Origin: Neomegalonema sp.
GTDB taxonomy: Bacteria > Pseudomonadota > Alphaproteobacteria > Rhodobacterales > Rhodobacteraceae
Assembly: GCF_028688855.1 (NCBI RefSeq)
Contig: NZ_JAQTXI010000014.1
Location: 39,972-103,971 of the forward strand
Direction of reading: 5' to 3'
Length of the DNA: 64,000 bases
Part shown: positions 56,738-64,000 of the stretch, in pieces
Position numbering within the stretch: position 1 is the stretch's first letter
Layout: each line of letters opens with the position of its first letter
Notes under the pieces: generated by a model
What the model saw: only the letters and a program-made list of their open reading frames with translations
Database searches by the model: none
What the model was told of the DNA's origin: nothing
Translations under genes and position numbers: made by a program

Positions 56738-58042
56738 TCAGACGTAGCGGTTGACGACGGCCTCCAGACGCTCCTGACGCCCCGAGACCGGTTGCGGATC
56801 GAGTCCTTCGGCTTCGGCGCGGTCGGCGATGGCGGCGAGGCTGGCGTCCGCGCCGAGCATGGCCTGAGCCTCGGGACGGGCCCATCCGGCGTATCGGGCG
56901 CGGCGCGGGGCTTCGAGGGCGTCCTCTTCGAGCATCCTGGCCGCCGCCTTGAGGCCTCGCGCGCAGACGTCCATGGCTTCGGCGTGGGCCATGACGAGGT
57001 CTTCGGCGTCGAGGGACTGCCGCCGCAGCTTGGCGTCGAAATTGGTGCCGCCTGTGGAGAATCCGCCGCCGCGCAGCACTTCGTAATAGGCCAGCGCGAT
57101 TTCCGGGACGCTGTTGGGGAACTGGTCGGTGTCCCAGCCCGATTGCTGATCGTTGCGGTTCATGTCGATGGAGCCGAAGATTCCGAGCGCGTTGGCCATG
57201 GCGAGCTCATGCTCGAAGCTGTGCCCTGCGAGGATGGCGTGTCCCTGCTCGATGTTGACCTTGACCTCCTTCTCCAGCCCGTAGCGCTTGAGGAAGCCGT
57301 AGACCGTGGCGACGTCGAAGTCATATTGATGTTTGGTCGGCTCCTGAGGCTTGGGCTCGATGAGGATCGCGCCCTTGAATCCGATCTTGTGCTTGTGCTC
57401 GACGACCAGATTCAGGAAGCGCCCCATATGGTCGAGCTCCTGAGAAAGATCGGTGTTGAGCAGCGTCTCGTAGCCTTCGCGACCGCCCCAGAGCACGTAA
57501 TTCTCGCCGCCGAGCCGATGCGTGACCTCCATGCAGGCGCGCACCGTGGCGGCGCAACAGGCGAAGACCTCGGGATCGGGATTGGTCGAGGCGCCGGCCA
57601 TGTAGCGGCGGTTGCTGAAGAGATTGGCCGTGCCCCAGAGCAGCTTCGGCCCTCCTGCGGCCATCTTCGCCTCGAAGAGGTCGGCCATCTCCTCCAGCCT
57701 CTTGCGGCTTTCGGTCAGGCTGGCGCCTTCGGGACGCACGTCATGGTCATGGAAGGTGAAATAGGGGACGCCCAGAATGCGGAAGAGGTCGAAGGCGGCC
57801 TCGGCCTTGAGCTTCGCCAGCTCCATCGTGTCGCCGGGGAACCAAGGGCGCTGGAAGGTCTGTCCTCCGAAGGGGTCTCCGCCCTCCCAGACGAAGCTGT
57901 GCCAGTAGCAGACGGCGAAGCGGAGGTGATCCTCCAGGCGCTTGCCCATCACGACTTCATTGGGGTCGTAATGCCGGAATCCGGGGCCCGATCCCTGGGG
58001 ATCATAGGCCAGAGGGGCGAAGTCGCTGAAATATCCGCTCAT
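56738..58042 (-). CDS. xylA: xylose isomerase
   Basis: A 434-aa class II xylose isomerase converting D-xylose to D-xylulose with two divalent metals. HDHDVRPEG (His98 and Asp101) is the ring-opening pair. [17 protein letters not shown] supplies the metal Glu and Lys. [26 protein letters not shown] and GWDTDQFP complete the metal sites. The class II N-terminal insert is present. It overlaps the regulator gene by ATGA. No xylulokinase (xylB) gene is found in this operon. Confidence 0.97.
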   Translation of the reverse strand: MSGYFSDFAPLAYDPQGSGPGFRHYDPNEVVMGKRLEDHLRFAVCYWHSFVWEGGDPFGGQTFQRPWFPGDTMELAKLKAEAAFDLFRILGVPYFTFHDHDVRPEGASLTESRKRLEEMADLFEAKMAAGGPKLLWGTANLFSNRRYMAGASTNPDPEVFACCAATVRACMEVTHRLGGENYVLWGGREGYETLLNTDLSQELDHMGRFLNLVVEHKHKIGFKGAILIEPKPQEPTKHQYDFDVATVYGFLKRYGLEKEVKVNIEQGHAILAGHSFEHELAMANALGIFGSIDMNRNDQQSGWDTDQFPNSVPEIALAYYEVLRGGGFSTGGTNFDAKLRRQSLDAEDLVMAHAEAMDVCARGLKAAARMLEEDALEAPRRARYAGWARPEAQAMLGADASLAAIADRAEAEGLDPQPVSGRQERLEAVVNRYV

Positions 58043-59112
58043 GCGAAGAGGTCTCCTGAAGCCTCGCGCGCGCTCGGCGCGGCGGGCGGATTGTCCTTGA
58101 GATGGAGGGCCGGGGTGATCGCCCCGAGTCCGGCGGGGATCGCGCGTCCTTCGGCGAGGCTCCGCAGCGCGGCGAGCGCGGCGGCGATCTCCCTTGCGGG
58201 TTTCTGGTCGATGACGACGTCGACGAGGTCTTCCTCCAGAGCCTTGCGGCTATGGGGCGTGAGTTCATGGAGCACGACCATGGGGCGACGCTCCGGCGCG
58301 GCTTCCCGCAGGGCCTCGACGAGTCCGCGATTGCCCGCGCCCATGCTGTAGAGGGCGGTGGGCGGCGGATCCTCGCGCAGGGCGGCCCGGACCAGTTCGC
58401 GCATGCGGTCCGGATCGTCGCGCGCTTCGAGGGCGGGCAGGGCGGTCAGCGGCTGCGGTTCTTCGGCCAGCACCTGCCGCAGGCCTTCGAGTCGGTCGCG
58501 ATGGTCGCGGGCCGTGGGGCTCCCGAGGATCGGCAGGACGAGTCCGCGCCTTCCGCCGCGATGGGCGAGGCGGATGAGCCTTCCTGCGGTGCGTCCTGCG
58601 CCGAGGTTGTCGACTCCGACATAGACGTCGCGCGCTTCGGGCCCTGCGTCGGCCACCAGCGCGACCACCGGGACTCCTCCGGCCTTGAGCCGCGCGAGGG
58701 CTCTTGCGGCTCTCGGGCTTTCGGCGGCGACCACGGCGAGTCCGTCGCAATCCTCCGGCGCGAGGGCTTCGAGGGCTTCGGCGAGGGCTTCGGCGTCGAA
58801 GGGGGGGAATTCCTGCAGGGCGATCTCGATCCTGTCCGCCGCCAGCCTGAGGCGTTCGGCGAGCAGGGCGGCGCGCAGTCTGGCGAAGAATCCGTGATCT
58901 CCGGCGGGCAGCAGGAAGCGGAAGGCGCGTCTGCGGCGTCGCGAGAGGGTGGCGGCGTGGATGTCGCGCACATATCCGAGTCGGCGGATGGCCTCGCGGA
59001 CGCGGATTTCGGATTTCTCCGCGACTCCGCCGCGCGCGTTCAGGACCCGGTCGGCCGTGGCGTAGCTGACGCCTGCGGCTGCGGCCACATCGTGCAGAGT
59101 CGGCTTTTTCAT
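58039..59112 (-). CDS. LacI-family transcriptional regulator of the sugar operon
   Basis: A 357-aa LacI-type regulator. The N-terminal HTH is [39 protein letters not shown], with the hinge region after it. The effector domain (about 65-340) is periplasmic-binding-protein-like, with [29 protein letters not shown] and a late [10 protein letters not shown]. First gene of the operon, so it likely regulates itself through the palindrome at 59172-59197. The inducer is probably the sugar imported by the operon's ABC system. GGGAGG precedes the ATG. Confidence 0.92.
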   Translation of the reverse strand: MKKPTLHDVAAAAGVSYATADRVLNARGGVAEKSEIRVREAIRRLGYVRDIHAATLSRRRRRAFRFLLPAGDHGFFARLRAALLAERLRLAADRIEIALQEFPPFDAEALAEALEALAPEDCDGLAVVAAESPRAARALARLKAGGVPVVALVADAGPEARDVYVGVDNLGAGRTAGRLIRLAHRGGRRGLVLPILGSPTARDHRDRLEGLRQVLAEEPQPLTALPALEARDDPDRMRELVRAALREDPPPTALYSMGAGNRGLVEALREAAPERRPMVVLHELTPHSRKALEEDLVDVVIDQKPAREIAAALAALRSLAEGRAIPAGLGAITPALHLKDNPPAAPSAREASGDLFA

Positions 59113-59171
59113 GCCGTTGATGTCCTCCCTGGTCCGCCGAGCATGGGGCTGATCCCGAGAGGCGTCAATCC

Positions 59172-59197
59172 CGAAATGATGGACGTCCATCATTTCG
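59172..59197. promoter_or_regulatory. perfect 26-bp palindrome, LacI-type operator
   Basis: Each 13-bp arm (left arm CGAAATGATGGAC) is the exact complement of the other, with no spacer; the centre is GAC/GTC, so a CG step sits at the dyad, as LacI-family sites prefer. It is 60 bp before the regulator ATG. Confidence 0.7.
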
Positions 59198-59221
59198 CAA
59201 TGCGAAAGAAATCCTTTCGCA
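59193..59221. promoter_or_regulatory. overlapping TTTCGCA/TGCGAAA dyads beside the main operator
   Basis: Three TTTCGCA half-sites in alternating direction: 59193-59199, 59201-59207 (inverted) and 59215-59221. They form TTTCGCA-A-TGCGAAA and TGCGAAAG-N5-CTTTCGCA, both perfect. The first overlaps the 26-bp palindrome, so binding at one could exclude the other. Confidence 0.55.
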
Positions 59222-59438
59222 GCGCCGTCCGGAGCGGGATTTCCGCCCGCCCTCCGCCGCCTCCTCCTCCCGATGCGCAGGCCCGGTCCTGCGGGCGGGC
59301 GCCGCGCTTCGGCGTGGAAGCTTTCCGCGCTTCGCAAGGGTTCAGGGCGTCGTTATCTTGCGAAAAGGCGCCGGAAAATTCCGGAAAGCTCCCGTCTGCG
59401 GCGTCTGCGGGGAGCCATGCGGCTTTCGCCCGACTTGA

Positions 59439-60869
<1,431 letters not shown>

Positions 60870-60880
60870 TCCTGAAATCC

Positions 60881-60920
60881 GGGAGGCGCCTGCGGGCGCC
60901 TTCCTCCGGTCTTTTCTTTC
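60881..60920 (+). terminator. rho-independent terminator after gdhA
   Basis: AGGCGCC (60884-60890), loop TGCG, GGCGCCT (60895-60901), extended by GG/CC pairs, then TCTTTTCTTTC. It lies between the convergent gdhA and rarA genes. Confidence 0.75.
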
Positions 60921-62239
60921 TATTCTTCGCGCCTTCTCCGCCTCAGCTCCTCCCAGTAATCGAGCCTCTTGCGCATGTCGCGCTCGAATCCGCGCGGGAC
61001 GGGCCTGTAGAATCCGGGCCGCGCCATGCCTTCGGGGAAATAGTTCTGTCCCGAGAAGGCGTCCGGCTCGTCATGGTCGTAGCGATAGCCTTCGCCATAT
61101 CCTTCCTGCTTCATGAGCTTCGTGGGCGCGTTGAGGATGACCTTGGGCGGCGGCTTCGATCCGGTCTCCTTCGCCGCGGCCATGGCCTCCTTGAAGGCGC
61201 TGTAGAGCGCGTTGGATTTCGGGGCGGCGGCGATGTAGACGGCGGCCTGCGCGAGGGCCAGTTCTCCTTCGGGCGAGCCCTGCAGCTCATAGGCCTCCTT
61301 TGCGGCGAGGGCCTGCTTCACGGCTTCCGGATCGGCCAGCCCGACCTCTTCATTGGCCATGCGCACGAGTCTGCGGGCGATGTAGAGCGGATCTTCTCCG
61401 GCGGTCAGCATTCTGCAGAGCCAGTAGAGCGCGGCCTCCGGATCCGATCCCCGCACGGATTTATGCAGCGCCGAGATGAGATTGAAATGTCCGTCCTGGG
61501 CCTTGTCATGGAGCGGGGCGCGGCGGTTCAGCGCCGCCCCGAGTCCCGCGACGTCGAGGATTTCGCCTTCCGGCCCGTTCAGCAGCGCCTCCGCGAGGGT
61601 GAGCAGATGCCGCCCGTCTCCGTCGGCCATCTCGGCGAGTCTTCCGCGAGCCTCCGGAGCGAGCGGCAGGAGGCGTCCTTCGGCGGCTTCGGCCCTGCGG
61701 AGCAGGCTTTCGAGATCCTCCGGCTCCAGCGCCCGGAGCACCGCGACCTGGGCCCGCGAGAGCAGGGCGCCGTTCAGCGCGAAGGAAGGGTTCTCCGTCG
61801 TGGCGCCGACCAGGGTGATGAGTCCCGATTCCATGTGGGGCAGGAAGGAGTCCTGTTGCCCGCGATTGAACCTGTGGATCTCGTCGACGAAGAGCAGCGT
61901 CCCGCGCCCTTTGCGCCTGAGGGCTTCGGCGGCGTCGAAGACCTTGCGCAGCTCCGCGACTCCGGAGGCCATGGCGCTGATCTGGACGAATTCGAGCCCT
62001 GCGGCCTCGGCGAGGAGCCGCGCGAGGGTGGTCTTTCCGACTCCCGGCGGCCCCCAGAGGATCAGCGAACCGAGCCTTCTTGCGGCGACCATGCGCCCGA
62101 TGAGTCCGTCCGGGCGGAGCAGATGCCCCTGCCCGAGGATCTCGGCGAGCGCGCCCGGCCTGAGTCTTTCCGCGAGGGGCGGCCTTGGTCCTGATGCGGC
62201 TTCCGGCCCGGGCTCCGGATCGAAGAGGTTTCCGCTCAT
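60920..62239 (-). CDS. rarA: replication-associated recombination protein A
   Basis: A 439-aa AAA+ ATPase (RarA/MgsA) acting at stalled replication forks. Walker A GPPGVGKTTLAR at about 63-74, Walker B LLFVDEIHRFNRGQQDSFLPHME, sensor-1 GATTENPSFALN, and the C-terminal tetramerisation region with SALHKSVRGSDPEAALYWLCRML. It is coupled to degP by ATGA. Confidence 0.96.
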   Translation of the reverse strand: MSGNLFDPEPGPEAASGPRPPLAERLRPGALAEILGQGHLLRPDGLIGRMVAARRLGSLILWGPPGVGKTTLARLLAEAAGLEFVQISAMASGVAELRKVFDAAEALRRKGRGTLLFVDEIHRFNRGQQDSFLPHMESGLITLVGATTENPSFALNGALLSRAQVAVLRALEPEDLESLLRRAEAAEGRLLPLAPEARGRLAEMADGDGRHLLTLAEALLNGPEGEILDVAGLGAALNRRAPLHDKAQDGHFNLISALHKSVRGSDPEAALYWLCRMLTAGEDPLYIARRLVRMANEEVGLADPEAVKQALAAKEAYELQGSPEGELALAQAAVYIAAAPKSNALYSAFKEAMAAAKETGSKPPPKVILNAPTKLMKQEGYGEGYRYDHDEPDAFSGQNYFPEGMARPGFYRPVPRGFERDMRKRLDYWEELRRRRREE

Positions 62240-63690
62240 CTCATGCGCGCCTGGAATTCGAGGGTGCGTTCTCCCCTGCGGGCGGTGATCCTCCAGAGGG
62301 CGGGGGCCTCCTCGAGGGCTCTGGCGAGATCCTCCGCCGCGCCGATGCGCCGTCCGTTGACGTCGATCAGCAGATCTCCGGCCCTGAGCCCGAGCCTTGC
62401 GCCCGGTCCATATCCTTCATCCTGGACGACGACTCCCGCTTCGGCCTCGCTCAGGCCGATGGAGGCGGCGAGGGCGGGGGTCAGCTCCACGACGACCATG
62501 CCGCTGAGGGGCGTCCTTCCGTCGATCTCGACGAGCCTCGGGGCTCCGGCCTTTGGCGCGGCGTCGCGCTCGACGGCGGCCGAGCGTCTTTCTCCGTCGC
62601 GCAGATAGACGACCTGCGCGGGGGTTCCGATGGGCTTCGCCTGGAATCTGTAGCGGGCGCTCGGCTCGTCATGGACGTCGAGCCCGTCCAGGCTGAGGAT
62701 GACGTCTCCGGCCTTGAGCCCCGCGCGCCCGAAGGGGCTTTCGGGATGCAGCCTGATCAGGGAGACTCCGGTGGGGGCCTCTCCGAGTCCGAGCCTTGCG
62801 GCCTGGGCTGCGGTCAGGGGCTCGATGGCGATTCCGCCCCAGGGCTGTTCGAGCCTCCGGGCTCCTGCTGCGGCGGCCTCGACGGCCCTGCGCGCGAGAT
62901 TGGCGGGGATGGCGAATCCGATTCCCTGGAATCCGCCGCTGCGCGAGAGGATGGCGCTGTTGACCCCGACGAGTCTGCCCTGCATGTCGACGAGCGCGCC
63001 GCCGGAGTTTCCGGGGTTCACGGCGGCGTCCGTCTGGACATAGACCTGTCCGTCGTCATTGGCGCGCATGACGGCCGAGACGATTCCGCTGGTGACGGTC
63101 TGCCCGACTCCGAAGGGATTGCCGATGGCGAGCACGAGATCCCCCGGTTCGAGGGCGTCCGAATCTCCGAACTCCAGAGCGGGCAGGGCCGGGGCGTCCT
63201 GGATGCGGATCACCGCGAGATCGCTGGCTTCGTCCGAGATGAGGATCTTTGCGGGGAATTCGCGCCGGTCGGCGAGCGCCACGGTGATTTCATCGGCTCC
63301 CCCGACGACATGGGCGTTGGTGAGCACGATTCCGGAAGGATCGACGATCACGCCCGATCCGAGGGAGTTCTGTTCTCCCCGGGCGGTGGGCGGCCTTCCG
63401 AAGCGCCTTCTGAAGATTTCGTCGAAGAGGGGATCCCCTGCGAAGGGATGCAGCCTCTGCTGCACGAAGGTCTTCGTATAGATGTTGACCACCGCCGGAG
63501 CGGCCTTCCGGACGACGGGCGAGAAGGAGAGGCGCGTCTCGGCCGGGCTTCCGGGGACCGCGACGGCGGGGAGCGCGGGAATCGCCGCGACCGTCGGGAC
63601 TCCTTCCGCGCTCTGCGCGAAGGCCCAGAGCGCGCCCCCCATGGCCAGAGATCCCAGCAGCGCGAGCGCGCCGATCCGCGAGATTCGCAT
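62236..63690 (-). CDS. degP: periplasmic serine protease DegP/HtrA family (Do)
   Basis: A 484-aa trypsin-like periplasmic protease/chaperone with the triad His127 (LTNAHVV), Asp157 (SDLAVIRI) and Ser229 (NPGNSGGAL). A signal or anchor segment (about 1-26) precedes it. PDZ1 (about 300-385) and PDZ2 (about 395-480) follow. The ATG at 63690 has GGAGGAA upstream. DegP-rarA order is shared by many alphaproteobacteria. The protease handles misfolded envelope proteins. Confidence 0.95.
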   Translation of the reverse strand: MRISRIGALALLGSLAMGGALWAFAQSAEGVPTVAAIPALPAVAVPGSPAETRLSFSPVVRKAAPAVVNIYTKTFVQQRLHPFAGDPLFDEIFRRRFGRPPTARGEQNSLGSGVIVDPSGIVLTNAHVVGGADEITVALADRREFPAKILISDEASDLAVIRIQDAPALPALEFGDSDALEPGDLVLAIGNPFGVGQTVTSGIVSAVMRANDDGQVYVQTDAAVNPGNSGGALVDMQGRLVGVNSAILSRSGGFQGIGFAIPANLARRAVEAAAAGARRLEQPWGGIAIEPLTAAQAARLGLGEAPTGVSLIRLHPESPFGRAGLKAGDVILSLDGLDVHDEPSARYRFQAKPIGTPAQVVYLRDGERRSAAVERDAAPKAGAPRLVEIDGRTPLSGMVVVELTPALAASIGLSEAEAGVVVQDEGYGPGARLGLRAGDLLIDVNGRRIGAAEDLARALEEAPALWRITARRGERTLEFQARMR

Positions 63691-64000
63691 GGATTCCTCC
63701 AGATTCGCCGAATCCGGGGCCGGGATTCGCGCGGATTCGCAGGATTCGCCCCTCTGAGGAGGAAAATAGGCGGATCTCCCCCGGCTTGAAAGAGGGGGCG
63801 ATGCGGGGATCCCGGTTTTCTCCAACCGCAACCATTTGAATATGAATGGTTTTCAAGAAAAGTCATGAAACTGTGAAAATAGTTCTTGCTCGTTTGGTTT
63901 TCCCGGCCTATAAACCGCTCACCGACGGCGCAGACGCTTCGGCGGACGGCTCTGCAGTCTCTGAAATTTGAAATCGGGTCTTGACCTGGTGGAAATGAGG
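63691..64000. other. divergent end of the window: degP upstream region and a likely rRNA leader
   Basis: No gene is complete here. AACCATT-N8-AATGGTT (63830-63851) is a perfect 7-bp dyad in an AT-rich run that continues to about 63890, followed by the strong plus-strand promoter at 63886-63914. After it the DNA resembles an untranslated rRNA leader and the window ends before any rRNA. Confidence 0.45.
63886..63914 (+). promoter_or_regulatory. strong promoter, probably of an rRNA operon
   Basis: TTGCTC at 63886-63891, an exact 17-bp spacer, TATAAA at 63909-63914, then a GC-rich discriminator CCGCTCACC. An AT-rich UP-like run precedes it, and no coding potential follows for 86 bp. This combination is typical of stringently controlled rRNA promoters; the downstream 16S gene is outside the window, so the identity is inference. 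Confidence 0.5.

Overview
This window is high-GC, densely packed chromosomal DNA. Genes commonly overlap by ATGA, and there are no insertion sequences, phage genes, CRISPR arrays or tRNAs. The gene content points to an alphaproteobacterium near Rhodobacterales/Rhizobiales: a cys operon carrying its own CysB-type regulator, DnaE-clamp-loader chi (HolC), aerobic HemF, the carboxynorspermidine pathway, CysPTWA, a urease cluster with UreJ, a uricase/allantoin-synthase pair, and short palindromic repeats of a Rhizobiales-like type. The genus cannot be told from the sequence alone.

Layout. 1-4.2 kb: the tail of an unknown gene, then a ferric-iron ABC importer (fbpABC-like) with a good sigma70 promoter and a terminator. 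4.3-12.5 kb: scoAB (ketone-body CoA transfer), metH (antisense), an AGE-family sugar isomerase, hemF and holC. 12.5-18.5 kb: a minus-strand sulfate/thiosulfate operon with two different binding proteins, cysTWA and a cysB-like regulator coupled to the end of cysA. 19-26.7 kb: DUF2076 protein, aroQ, a polyamine pair (nspC plus carboxynorspermidine dehydrogenase) behind a structured leader, a SnoaL-like secreted protein, and an Lrp regulator divergent from alr-dadA. 26.7-31 kb: two unrecognised Gly/Ala-rich proteins (862 and 453 aa) forming a minus-strand pair. 31.3-35.7 kb: an RND efflux pump without an outer-membrane partner.

36-47.8 kb is a nitrogen-scavenging block. It holds an SsuABC/NMT1-type ABC importer, the ureDAJBCEFG urease cluster behind a canonical sigma54 (-24/-12) promoter, a urate/xanthine permease, uricase, and a natural fusion of OHCU decarboxylase and hydroxyisourate hydrolase. 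Together these take urate to allantoin and urea to ammonia. A glutamate dehydrogenase (59.5 kb, TTG start) could assimilate the ammonia. 48-50.9 kb: manC and manB for GDP-mannose. 50.9-59.1 kb: a minus-strand sugar operon (lacI-type regulator, xylA, TIM-barrel isomerase, Gfo/Idh/MocA oxidoreductase, ribose-type ABC importer) with a perfect 26-bp operator palindrome ahead of it. 60.9-63.7 kb: degP-rarA. The last 120 bp contain a strong promoter with a GC-rich discriminator that looks like an rRNA operon leader running out of the window.

The least explained content is the 26.7-31 kb pair. One protein carries recent 129-bp tandem repeats, the other a probable internal duplication. Both have similar N-termini and no signal peptide, and a hairpin lies between them. 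Next in interest are the small leader ORFs coupled by ATGA to the ABC permease and to ureD, the nspC leader, and a 50-bp palindromic repeat family.
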